59,548 nt of DNA from a virus. Shown one piece after another: positions 41,229 to 49,271 of the stretch. The DNA is taken from IMG/VR virus record IMGVR_UViG_3300009108_000011, positions 1 to 59,548 of that record. One strand, written 5' to 3'. The notes under the pieces were generated by a model. The model had not been told where the DNA came from. It searched no databases and saw only the letters and a program-made list of their open reading frames with translations. The number at the start of each line of letters is the position of its first letter. Position 1 is the stretch's first letter. The translations under genes were made by a program, and so were the position numbers.

Positions 41229-42070
41229 TAGAAGTGTCTCACCAAAGGTTTAATTTCCAAGTCTGCAATATGTTTCTTAACAATTATATCTTCATTAGGT
41301 TCAATAATAAACTCAACACAACCAATATCAGGAGTAGTACCTGCAACACCACCTCTAAATAGATGTGCATCAGGGAACTTCCAACTTGGTGTAGAAACAC
41401 CATGAGTGTGTGGAAATTCTACATGTACAAAATAATGAACGTGACTTCTGACTATGACATCTGATTTATGTAATTTACTTGCTTCAAAATGCATACCTGC
41501 TAACTCTCTTGCTATGGCAGTTGTTCTATATGCAGCCCATTTATTAAAACCTACATGGTGTGTAAAGTTAAACATCTTATCATGTATCTTAACAAATGCA
41601 TAGTAATCTGTAAGTCCACTACCACCATATGCTTTGTAACCTGTTGCACCCATACGTTTTGCTAATACTTCTTCATAGTTAGTAGCACCTACTTGAACGT
41701 GATAACCTGAACCTCTTACGAACATAAGGTTCTTTGTTGGTATCATCTTTATCAATTTAGCAGAGTCTTCCATCTGATCTTGAATATCAGTTGACCATGA
41801 TTGTTGTCCTAACTGTCTAGGATTAGCACCATCCATAGGCTCACCATTAATTACTAACAAGTCAGCTTTCTTAGATAATGAATCTATACTATCAGTCCAA
41901 GCTTCATATAAAACCCTCTGTAATTTATTAGGTTTGTATGAACCACCACTCTCACCTATTGTAGGTTCTGGTGAACAGACAGATGTAAAAGATCCGTCAT
42001 GTATATCTGAATAAACCACTATTGATTTTGAAGAACCTTTTCTTCCAGACAGTTTTACCATGTTTGTCAA
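41228..42070 (-). CDS. Calcineurin-like metallophosphoesterase
   Basis: The 280-residue protein has the ordered metal motifs of the family, some altered: DIHDG (DxH), LVINGEPMDG (in place of GDxxD), GSGYH (in place of GNHE/D), THHVG and SHVHYF (GHxH-like). Such phage enzymes hydrolyse phosphodiesters in nucleic acids or nucleotides. The start overlaps the upstream stop by 4 nt; an ATG at 42061 is also possible. Confidence 0.65.
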   Translation of the reverse strand: MTNMVKLSGRKGSSKSIVVYSDIHDGSFTSVCSPEPTIGESGGSYKPNKLQRVLYEAWTDSIDSLSKKADLLVINGEPMDGANPRQLGQQSWSTDIQDQMEDSAKLIKMIPTKNLMFVRGSGYHVQVGATNYEEVLAKRMGATGYKAYGGSGLTDYYAFVKIHDKMFNFTHHVGFNKWAAYRTTAIARELAGMHFEASKLHKSDVIVRSHVHYFVHVEFPHTHGVSTPSWKFPDAHLFRGGVAGTTPDIGCVEFIIEPNEDIIVKKHIADLEIKPLVRHF

Positions 42071-42369
42071 TCATTATCACCCTTTATAACTGTTTGTTGA
42101 GTTGTATTCTCTTCAACCGTACTTCTTAATTTTTTTTTCAACGCCTTCCAATGTTCTTGTTTTCTTTTTGTTGATTTATAATCATCAGGGAGATGATGTA
42201 TACATGGTTCGGCTAACGTATATTCACCACAAACATCACACACTTGTATTATTTTAGCCATTTTTTTCTTTGCTTTTTTCCACCAAGGAGAGTGCCAACC
42301 ATAGTCAATAAAATTACTAGGTTTTTTTATCTTCCACTTACCGTTACTCTGTCTTTCCCAATCGATCAT
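42067..42369 (-). CDS. 100-residue basic zinc-motif protein
   Basis: VCDVCGEYTLAEPCIHHLPD gives Cys-x2-Cys...Cys-x2-His, a compact zinc finger between Lys/Trp-rich helices (SPWWKKAKKKM; WKALKKKL). Likely nucleic-acid binding. It overlaps both neighbours. Confidence 0.55.
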   Translation of the reverse strand: MIDWERQSNGKWKIKKPSNFIDYGWHSPWWKKAKKKMAKIIQVCDVCGEYTLAEPCIHHLPDDYKSTKRKQEHWKALKKKLRSTVEENTTQQTVIKGDND

Positions 42370-42895
42370 CGTTTCTTCCGTTAGTCAAGTCAGATATATC
42401 AACCCCAATATATTTCAGTTTTCTTCTAAATCTTGATGGAACTTCATACTGTTTTATACTACCTTCTGCTAATCTATCATGTATCTCAGACGAAAAGAAC
42501 TTACGTTGGTCTCCTGCCTTACCGTAGAAATCATCATATCTTTGGTTGGTTAATTTATCAGGGTAATACACTTGAAGTATCATATGTGCCAACTCATGAC
42601 ATATCACAGTCATGTTTTGTAAGAAGATTAATGGGTTTGTACTATCAGTTATGTAACATAACACATCTCCCTTTCCCGTAACACCATGAGGTATATCATA
42701 ATCTAATCTATCATTAGGTACGCCACTATAAAACATTCTATCAAATTCTTTTGTTGAAGCTATGGTTATTTTCCAGTGGTCTTGTGCTACTATTCTACTA
42801 TAATCCTTAAAATAATAATGTCTATAAATATAATCTAAAATACATTTCTCATATAGTTTTTCATCTATCTTATCAGTCTCAAACTGTATTATCAT
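42344..42895 (-). CDS. HExxH metallopeptidase-like protein
   Basis: In 183 residues, MTVICHELAHMILQVYYPDK has HExxH (His100/Glu101/His104), with later acidic residues that may be the third ligand. The ATG at 42895 (MIIQFETDK), two bases after the upstream stop, is preferred over an earlier overlapping start. Substrate unknown; it could act in host envelope breakdown or protein processing. Confidence 0.6.
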   Translation of the reverse strand: MIIQFETDKIDEKLYEKCILDYIYRHYYFKDYSRIVAQDHWKITIASTKEFDRMFYSGVPNDRLDYDIPHGVTGKGDVLCYITDSTNPLIFLQNMTVICHELAHMILQVYYPDKLTNQRYDDFYGKAGDQRKFFSSEIHDRLAEGSIKQYEVPSRFRRKLKYIGVDISDLTNGRNDDRLGKTE

Positions 42896-42896
42896 A

Positions 42897-43136
42897 TTAG
42901 TCAGAAGCATTTCCTACATATAAACATTTCATATTTTTTGTTCTCTGTCTTTTACTTTTATTTTTATATCTAATATAGGTTGATAACTTTCTTTTACAAC
43001 ATTGACATTTCAAATTATCAGTCTTAATTGATATGCAACATGTTCTGCACTTCTTCCAGCCCTCTCCTAGGCTAGCAAATCCCATAGTAAATGCTTTTGT
43101 ATTCATTCTCTCACATAAGTTTTTACACATATTCAT
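42897..43136 (-). CDS. 79-residue Cys-rich basic protein
   Basis: KKCRTCCISIKT and LKCQCCKRKL form a CxxC/CxxC zinc site, followed by a strongly basic stretch. Probably binds nucleic acid. Confidence 0.5.
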   Translation of the reverse strand: MNMCKNLCERMNTKAFTMGFASLGEGWKKCRTCCISIKTDNLKCQCCKRKLSTYIRYKNKSKRQRTKNMKCLYVGNASD

Positions 43137-43259
43137 TTACCAAACACATCCTTTATCTGAACAATCCATATGCGATCCACAATTTGTACATATCAAATGA
43201 CACTCTGTCATCTTTCTCATACTCTTAAAATTACACTTAGGACATTCCTGTTCCTTCAT
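43137..43259 (-). CDS. 40-residue zinc-ribbon protein
   Basis: MKEQECPKCNFKSMRKM, then CHLICTNCGSHMDC, gives a ribbon similar in size to TFIIB-type N-terminal ribbons. GTATTAAAT (43281-43289) is centred 26 bp upstream of the ATG, and the stop nearly touches the next ATG. Confidence 0.55.
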   Translation of the reverse strand: MKEQECPKCNFKSMRKMTECHLICTNCGSHMDCSDKGCVW

Positions 43260-43293
43260 AATAAAAAGAAAGAGTGGTGGGTATTAAATGTTT

Positions 43294-43629
43294 CTATTCC
43301 TTTTTAGGAGGAAACATTGAAAGTGCAATCATGGTTCTATTACTACCTTCGGCTTGTCTTTCAACAACCCAAACGTCAAGACCATCAGAAGCATCTTTCT
43401 CCACACATTTATTTACAAGATCATTCCAATACTCACTCTTTGCTTGACCAACAACGGTCTTACCAAATGAGTGTTTCAAACCACTTGTGGTTTTCAACTC
43501 TGCAACATCTGCTCCAACACCCTCAACGAACTTTACGCTAAGACCTTGGACTGTGATTTTATCACCAGCAGCAAGCTTCTCAGATCCTGTAAACGAACCT
43601 TCTATGTCTAATACTTCAGAGACATTCAT
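43294..43629 (-). CDS. 111-residue OB-like beta protein
   Basis: The strand pattern (DKITVQGLSVKFVEGVGADV; WVVERQAEGSNRTMIAL) is compatible with a small OB-fold, as in single-strand-binding proteins, but no signature is certain. It is a single gene with TTTATATT 27 bp upstream and has codon use suggesting high expression. Confidence 0.5.
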   Translation of the reverse strand: MNVSEVLDIEGSFTGSEKLAAGDKITVQGLSVKFVEGVGADVAELKTTSGLKHSFGKTVVGQAKSEYWNDLVNKCVEKDASDGLDVWVVERQAEGSNRTMIALSMFPPKKE

Positions 43630-43652
43630 TGATTATAATACAGTACTAGGGT

Positions 43653-43660
43653 AATATAAA
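43653..43660 (-). promoter_or_regulatory. TATA box for the 111-residue gene
   Basis: TTTATATT on the minus strand is centred 27 bp before the ATG at 43629; the same octamer serves the MCM and Cas4-like operons. Confidence 0.6.
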
Positions 43661-43661
43661 C

Positions 43662-44054
43662 CTAGTCTTTTTGTAGTCTAGTGATGTAACATAACTGGTC
43701 TAGAATCCTTGATCTTATCTGACCAAAAACATGTGTGTTCACATCTTGCTCAGGATACATTGCTTTTGTTAGGTGGTGTGCCGTTACAAAGAACTGCATC
43801 CAATCATCAGCAACTGACTTTACACTATCACTTACTGTGACTTCAGGAATTTTTGTTATAATAATATCCTTGTTTTCCTTAAATGTAGCTTGGGTATATG
43901 TCGAGATTGTTCCACCCTGTCCTTGAGTAAAACATTCTTTATCACCACATATTGCCTTTGGTGCTTTTTGATAATATATATTATCACCTACAGCCCAGCT
44001 CTCTCCACATATCTTACAACCACCAGCAAATTTTGCACTGATTATAGAACCCAT
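43662..44054 (-). CDS. 130-residue protein with N-terminal zinc finger
   Basis: The ATG at 44054 gives GSIISAKFAGGCKICGESWA, then ICGDKECF, a four-cysteine finger at the N terminus of an otherwise helical protein. An ATG 168 nt upstream is rejected because the added peptide is the antisense of the matrixin signal region. TTTATATTATG lies 26 bp upstream. Confidence 0.6.
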   Translation of the reverse strand: MGSIISAKFAGGCKICGESWAVGDNIYYQKAPKAICGDKECFTQGQGGTISTYTQATFKENKDIIITKIPEVTVSDSVKSVADDWMQFFVTAHHLTKAMYPEQDVNTHVFGQIRSRILDQLCYITRLQKD

Positions 44055-44058
44055 GAAA

Positions 44059-44084
44059 TTTATAAATAACACACATAATATAAA
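44059..44084. promoter_or_regulatory. Divergent promoter pair
   Basis: TTTATAAAT (44059-44067, plus) is centred 26 bp before a TTG at 44089, and TTTATATTATG (44074-44084, minus) is centred about 25 bp before the ATG at 44054. The two TATA boxes nearly touch, each lying close to the other gene's start. Confidence 0.55.
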
Positions 44085-44088
44085 CGTA

Positions 44089-44922
44089 TTGGATCTCGTT
44101 GAAAAGTTAATATGGATAGTATGCATAGTATCGTTAGTATGCTTTTTTGGCATAGTATCAGCAGAAGCTGAGATACCAAAAGGTGATAAATATGAGACAC
44201 TTGGTATAAGGCATGACACCAAACCTGATGTTTGTCTGTTTGAACCAAACCCAACACATGTTGATTGGGATTATTGGAAGTCCGTGGAACATGAATCATG
44301 GAGAGCAATTCTAGAATGGCAAATTCAAATGTCAGAATTTTTACCTGAAGGTGATTGGTCTATGTTTATTCACCCAACAGTACCATATCACGAACATTGG
44401 AATAAAACACCAGATGATTATAGGCATTGTACTATATTTCTTACCTACGAATACACAAACGAAGATTCAGATAGTGGTGCACTCGGTAAGACTGCAATCG
44501 ATTTCAGAAAAAGCTCACATAAATTTACATATATAGTTGTTTACCTATATGCAGAAGAGAGAAATAAGATCGTTATTGATTTAGAAAATACTGAAAGAGA
44601 TGAAAACGGAGTTATTAGATTTAACCTAGATCTTACTAAGAAACCCATTCCTCTTAATTCAATTCATAATATAGTTTTACATGAACTAGGGCATGGCTTA
44701 GGATTAGGACACTATATATCAAGTGTAAATAATGATAGGTCTGTGATGGTTAGATCACTTGACCCGTTTGATGAAGAACAGTTATTTGAAATACAAATAT
44801 CAGATAAGTTTATGCTCAGTAAAATCTATGGTATAAATGGATATTATAAACCACACCCACATTTCATATACGACCTCTGTGTATTTACAGAGAAGGGTAC
44901 AAAGTCAAATGGATGTTACTAG
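44089..44922 (+). CDS. Secreted matrixin-type metalloprotease
   Basis: HELGHGLGLGH (numbered from the upstream ATG, His210/Glu211/His214/His220) is the full metzincin zinc motif HExxHxxGxxH, and SVMV fits the Met-turn. A signal peptide (LIWIVCIVSLVCFFGIVSA) leads the protein out of the cell. TTG at 44089 matches TATA spacing; ATG at 44053 adds 12 residues but would overlap the divergent gene's start. The enzyme may degrade S-layer or envelope proteins at entry or release, or be host-derived. It is about 277 residues. Confidence 0.8.
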   Translation: MDLVEKLIWIVCIVSLVCFFGIVSAEAEIPKGDKYETLGIRHDTKPDVCLFEPNPTHVDWDYWKSVEHESWRAILEWQIQMSEFLPEGDWSMFIHPTVPYHEHWNKTPDDYRHCTIFLTYEYTNEDSDSGALGKTAIDFRKSSHKFTYIVVYLYAEERNKIVIDLENTERDENGVIRFNLDLTKKPIPLNSIHNIVLHELGHGLGLGHYISSVNNDRSVMVRSLDPFDEEQLFEIQISDKFMLSKIYGINGYYKPHPHFIYDLCVFTEKGTKSNGCY

Positions 44923-44927
44923 AAAGA

Positions 44928-44937
44928 TTTATATATC
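44928..44937 (+). promoter_or_regulatory. TATA box for the 85-residue gene
   Basis: TTTATATATC is centred 25 bp before the ATG at 44957. Confidence 0.65.
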
Positions 44938-44956
44938 TAATAAATAATAGAATCCT

Positions 44957-45214
44957 ATGGCTAGAATGAAAAAAGATAATAAAAATACAACAATTTCTAT
45001 ATCTTGGGAAAACAAAACAGAGTTTAGAAGACATGCTAAATTACTAAAGAAGACTAAATCTGGAGACAGATATGAGAGTGATGCTATTTTGTTCGGAAGA
45101 GTATTAGCATTCTATGTCAGAAATCATATAGATGATTGTGACCAAGAACCTAAGTCAACGTACCCTTCTCTAAATAAATCCCAGCCAAGTTCCGATTCCT
45201 CCGAATCCAACTAA
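44957..45214 (+). CDS. Small basic DNA-binding-like protein
   Basis: The 85-residue product has a strand-helix start (TTISISWENKTEFRRHAKLL) reminiscent of ribbon-helix-helix regulators, then a helix and a Ser/Pro-rich tail. It is leaderless. The 3' end overlaps the facing RNase H gene by 65 nt. Confidence 0.5.
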   Translation: MARMKKDNKNTTISISWENKTEFRRHAKLLKKTKSGDRYESDAILFGRVLAFYVRNHIDDCDQEPKSTYPSLNKSQPSSDSSESN

Positions 45215-45518
45215 TCTTTATATTCTTTCTAATTTTTCTATCACATTTTTCATATAATGGCATAAGATGATCAGTAGTCACTCTCCATTTACCATTCATC
45301 TGATTCACGACTAACTGTGAGTCACTACATATAAGGACAGGTTTATTCTTATAGTTATTATTAGTATATTCCAGAGCATAAATAAGAGCCAAGTATTCTA
45401 ATTCGTTATTTGTAAGTAAACCATCTCTTTTTTTAACTATTATTTTATCGTTTAAATTTCTATCTACTAGGCATATTTCACACCTCTTTGTTCCTCCATC
45501 AACATGTAGAACAATCAT
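45150..45518 (-). CDS. RNase HI-like protein
   Basis: In 122 residues, LHVDGGTK (Asp7), LLTNNELEYLALIYALE (Glu41) and LICSDSQLVVNQMNGKW (Asp66) are the first three catalytic positions of RNase HI. At the fourth, where RxxNxxAD is usual, it reads RNRNLAGIYLEKG with Gly in place of Asp. The enzyme removes RNA from RNA-DNA hybrids; the loss may reduce or alter activity. Confidence 0.75.
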   Translation of the reverse strand: MIVLHVDGGTKRCEICLVDRNLNDKIIVKKRDGLLTNNELEYLALIYALEYTNNNYKNKPVLICSDSQLVVNQMNGKWRVTTDHLMPLYEKCDRKIRKNIKISWIRRNRNLAGIYLEKGTLT

Positions 45519-45521
45519 ATA

Positions 45522-45650
45522 TTATTCTTTTTTTCTCTTGTTATAATTCTTTCTGCAAAAGTCTGAGCAATATATTCTCTGTCTTCCTTTATATCTGAAT
45601 GGTAAATCTGTACCACACTCAATACATTTATATGGTTCGTCTTTTTTCAA
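45522..45650 (-). CDS. 42-residue zinc-finger protein
   Basis: The only usable start is TTG at 45650. YKCIECGTDLPFRYKGRQR, then IYCSDFCRKNY, gives Cys-x2-Cys...Cys-x3-Cys, closely resembling each finger of the 111-residue protein at 35163. It ends 4 nt before the RNase H gene. Confidence 0.55.
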   Translation of the reverse strand: MKKDEPYKCIECGTDLPFRYKGRQRIYCSDFCRKNYNKRKKE

Positions 45651-45685
45651 TAATTTGCTTTATAAATACTTTCTAATAAAGGTTT

Positions 45686-47014
45686 CTAATCGTAACCATA
45701 ATCACGTTGTCTCTTTTTAGGATTAGCGTGGTATGCTTGTCTTTCTATTCCTTTATTATCTTTCCAATAAACACCACCACCTTCTTTATCTGCTATTTTA
45801 TTTGCTTCATCATAATCTTTTGTTTCATGTGAACCATTTACTCCATTTCTAGTCCATCTTACTTGCCATGTCGTTCCACCTTCTGGTTCTCTAATATCTG
45901 AAAACGAATCTTTCTTTACACCTTTCTTACTTCTACCTGTAAACTCTTGACCACACATATTACATCTGCTTGTGTCATCATCTATTTCTAAAAATTCTGG
46001 TGAACCTACTGGTGTGAAGTTTGAACTTGCTCTTCCTTCTCTTGGTGACTCGTGCCACTCTTTATGTTTTCTTGTTTGGTCTTCAAAAGTTACTGGTTTT
46101 TTTTTATCTTCTTTAACTGTAAATTGTTTCATTCCCCATGTACTTGCTTGCGTTTCTGGAACTCCTTTTGTTCTATACTTTGTAGATTCAGTGTAAACAA
46201 ATTCTCCTCTCATTCTTGGTTCTTCTGTTTTAATCTTATCTTTCTTCTGATCAAATGGTCGATGATTAGGATCTGCTCTAACTTTCTTTTGATGTTCTTC
46301 ATCTGTTTTGTTTACATATTCAGCGTGTTTTTTTGTTTCTTTTCCTTTACCTTCATCTGTCTTTGGTTTCTTTTCTTCATGTTGGAACTCTACTTTTTCT
46401 TGTGCATCTCTCTCTTTACTTCTACCTTCATAGTCATCATCTGCTTTGATAGGTGTACCTGTTGAGATAGGTGCATAAGGTGCTCCTGCTACTGCTCCAT
46501 GTCCTGCTGCTTCAAAGTCAGTTTTCAGTGTATTTTGAATTGCTTCTCTTAGTTCAGGTGGTAGTTGCTCCCATTCTTTTACTAAGTATCTTGGACTTGG
46601 TGCATGTACTTTTTGTAATATTTCCACTCTTTCTGGTGGAGTCATATCATTCCATGATTTGTTAATTAGTATGTCTTTTACAAAGAATGTATCATTTACA
46701 TGGACATCTGTGAATGATCCATCCTGTTTGAATATTGTTATATAAGAGTTGTTCATTTTGGCTACAACGCCACTATCTTCTACTCCATTTGCAAAGTATC
46801 TGATCTCATCCCCTACTCTTGTATTGGATATTTTGTTCATATCTGTCTTAGTTGTAGTAAGTTTTCCTATATAAGTTTCATGCTTGTTGCCGATTTTAGG
46901 TGGTTTTCCCACAGGTTTTCCCACATATGTATCGTCTTCATTTACCTCTGTCTTTGCATCTACGTTTTGAGATTCAAGACCTCCTAATCCATAGCCATCC
47001 TTCTTAACTTTCAT
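45686..47014 (-). CDS. 442-residue charged, disordered protein with C-terminal zinc motif
   Basis: Most of the protein is Lys/Glu/Asp/Arg-rich and lacks hydrophobic cores, apart from a segment around 80-175 (VGDEIRYFANGVEDSGVVAK; PPERVEILQKVHAPSPRYLV). RCNMCGQEFTGRSKKG has a CxxC near 350. It overlaps the 770-residue gene by 4 nt and ends the terminase operon. A role in packaged DNA or head assembly is speculative. Confidence 0.6.
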   Translation of the reverse strand: MKVKKDGYGLGGLESQNVDAKTEVNEDDTYVGKPVGKPPKIGNKHETYIGKLTTTKTDMNKISNTRVGDEIRYFANGVEDSGVVAKMNNSYITIFKQDGSFTDVHVNDTFFVKDILINKSWNDMTPPERVEILQKVHAPSPRYLVKEWEQLPPELREAIQNTLKTDFEAAGHGAVAGAPYAPISTGTPIKADDDYEGRSKERDAQEKVEFQHEEKKPKTDEGKGKETKKHAEYVNKTDEEHQKKVRADPNHRPFDQKKDKIKTEEPRMRGEFVYTESTKYRTKGVPETQASTWGMKQFTVKEDKKKPVTFEDQTRKHKEWHESPREGRASSNFTPVGSPEFLEIDDDTSRCNMCGQEFTGRSKKGVKKDSFSDIREPEGGTTWQVRWTRNGVNGSHETKDYDEANKIADKEGGGVYWKDNKGIERQAYHANPKKRQRDYGYD

Positions 47015-49254
47015 CCTGCATCCTCACCTCTTCTATAACCTGCACCTCTACCTCTACCTCTACGTGTAGATCTTGTCTTACCAGATGTGTTTTTTGAAGG
47101 ATTTTTAAATCTTGCTCTTGTACTTCTTCTCAATCTTTTCAAATTTTCATCATGATTTTCTGGTTTAATTTTTTTACCTCTACCTCTACGTGTAGAACCT
47201 TTTTTACCAGTCTCACCAGTCTTAGGTTTACGTTCAGTTTTCTTTTCCTCTGGTTTCTTTCCTTCTTCTCTCTTAAAAGGCACATCATCTTCCCTGTTTC
47301 TTTCTTCTTTATTCCATTCTCTAGTAGGATCATTATCAGGTGGTCTTTCAGATCCCGTTCCCTGACTAGTACGTGATGGTTTGAATTCCTTTTCAGGTTC
47401 TGCTGGTGATTTTTTACCAGACATACTTCCCCGTGTAGATGTTTTATGTGGGGTAACTCTATTTATTTTTTTATCTGCTCCTCCTCCTTGTTGTTTCTTA
47501 TATGGTGCATCACCATAAGTAAATCCTTCTAGTTTCTCTTTTGCCGTACTTAATTTCTTACCTGCACTATCTCTTACTCTATCTTTAAATCTACTCAGAC
47601 CACCTCTAACTCTCTGAGTAGAACGTTTTTCTTCTTTAGTTGGTTTTCTTTTATGAGTTATATCATCCATTTCATAATCTTCTTTATCTGGTCTACTCTC
47701 AGATAATGCTCCCTTATTACCTCCTCCTGACTGTTGACTTGTTTGTAATTGTGCTGCTTGTCCACCACGACCTGTTGTTTTTGGTAATGCTCCACCTGCT
47801 CCTGACTGTTGTGGTTGCTGTGGTTTTGTTTGATTTTCACCCACACCCCAAGGACTTTTACTTTCTCCAAATGCTGGTTTTAAAGATGATGTTGCTGCTG
47901 TACCTCTTGGTGTTACTGTTGTTGGTGGCTTTGGATTAGCGTGTTGAATTCTTTCTGTATCTGCATCACCACTTGCTAACTTTACTACCTGTGTTAATAT
48001 TTTTAATTCTCCTATAGATTTTCCTAATCTTCTTTTTCGTCTTAATGATCCTATTTTGGCTGTCTTAGGTTCTGGTTTAGTTGTTGTTCTTTTTTCTGCT
48101 TGTAGTTCAGGTGTACTACCCACATTACCAAAGTGTGAGCCTTCTTTTATTGGTTGTTCTTTTAAGTTCTCTTTCCAGAATCCTGCACCTTTCACCTTCT
48201 TCTGATCTGCCAATGACAACTGATCATAGTCTGCTATACTTGATAATCCTAATAGGTTTCTATGTTCGTTCCTAACACCAGTGTCCATTCTATTCCATGA
48301 TGTGTATTTACTTTTATGTGCTTTTTCCTTATCATCAACTATACCCTTTGTCCATCCTAAACCTACGTTATCTCTTTTCGCTTGGTCAATGATTTTTTTC
48401 TTTCTTTTAACTGCTGCTGCGTGTAAAGGGTCTGTGTTCTCTTCCTCATCAAATGATGACTGTCTGTCTTTAAGTATGTCTAGTCTTTTCAATATTGAGT
48501 CTAATGATTTTAATGCTTCTAATCCTTCTTTAATTTGTTTATCTTTTCCTTCTTGTAATTTTCTTCGCATGAATTTTCTACTTTGTGGTTTAACATCATA
48601 GTCATCACCTGTTAATTTTGTTGCTCTTTTACCTTCTCGTCTTAAATCTTCTGCTGTTTGAAATACGTCTTCTTTTTTTGGGTCTATTTCTTTACTCCAG
48701 CTTCCACCACTTCTTCCTCCACCCAATGATACTATTTGTTTTCCATCAGCAATGTCTGTAACACCTACTCTTCCTATTGTATCCTGCTCAAGGTCTTTAC
48801 GATTTCTTTTATCTGAATCAAATACATCATCTATTCTTGCTTTTAATTTCTCTGCCTCCTCTTCAAATAAATCTGATTGTCTAGTTTCTTTCTTCTGTCC
48901 ATGATGTATGTTTTGTGGTTTGTATTTTCCTGCAATTTGTGCCTCAAGTTCGTCTTTCATAGCACCTGTTGCTTTTTCTAGTTCTGCTATATCTCTATCT
49001 AAAGTCTGCTGTCTACCTTTGGCATTAGCATATTCTTCTAGTTCAGGACTAACTGCTGCTGTTTGAAAATCTGTTTCTTCTCCTATGGTTAAGTCTTTTT
49101 CATCTTGACCTCTATGTGATAAATCACCACCGTCTTTCTTACCCGTTCCTTCTACGACAGGAGTTGGAACTCGCCTATCACCACGAGCCCTATCAGCTAA
49201 TCTTTCATCAATATTTTCTCTTCCATCAGTAGGCATATTATATAACCCACTCAT
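47011..49254 (-). CDS. Very charged protein with Arg/Gly-rich tail, encoded after TerL
   Basis: From the ATG at 49254 the product has 747 residues. It is rich in Lys, Arg, Glu, Gln and Gly with little hydrophobic content. A short helical segment (IGELKILTQVVKLASGDADT) and a Gln-rich linker precede a basic end with STRRGRGKK and STRRGRGRG. The tail resembles RGG or protamine-like nucleic-acid binders. It directly follows terL and resembles the 525-residue and protease-extension regions in composition. Function unknown. Confidence 0.6.
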   Translation of the reverse strand: MSGLYNMPTDGRENIDERLADRARGDRRVPTPVVEGTGKKDGGDLSHRGQDEKDLTIGEETDFQTAAVSPELEEYANAKGRQQTLDRDIAELEKATGAMKDELEAQIAGKYKPQNIHHGQKKETRQSDLFEEEAEKLKARIDDVFDSDKRNRKDLEQDTIGRVGVTDIADGKQIVSLGGGRSGGSWSKEIDPKKEDVFQTAEDLRREGKRATKLTGDDYDVKPQSRKFMRRKLQEGKDKQIKEGLEALKSLDSILKRLDILKDRQSSFDEEENTDPLHAAAVKRKKKIIDQAKRDNVGLGWTKGIVDDKEKAHKSKYTSWNRMDTGVRNEHRNLLGLSSIADYDQLSLADQKKVKGAGFWKENLKEQPIKEGSHFGNVGSTPELQAEKRTTTKPEPKTAKIGSLRRKRRLGKSIGELKILTQVVKLASGDADTERIQHANPKPPTTVTPRGTAATSSLKPAFGESKSPWGVGENQTKPQQPQQSGAGGALPKTTGRGGQAAQLQTSQQSGGGNKGALSESRPDKEDYEMDDITHKRKPTKEEKRSTQRVRGGLSRFKDRVRDSAGKKLSTAKEKLEGFTYGDAPYKKQQGGGADKKINRVTPHKTSTRGSMSGKKSPAEPEKEFKPSRTSQGTGSERPPDNDPTREWNKEERNREDDVPFKREEGKKPEEKKTERKPKTGETGKKGSTRRGRGKKIKPENHDENLKRLRRSTRARFKNPSKNTSGKTRSTRRGRGRGAGYRRGEDAG

Positions 49255-49271
49255 ATAATATATAAAGTTGC

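Noticed and set aside
44055-44222. 56-residue N-terminal extension of the zinc gene at 43662
   Set aside because: It is antisense to the matrixin signal region, and a TATA box supports the start at 44054.
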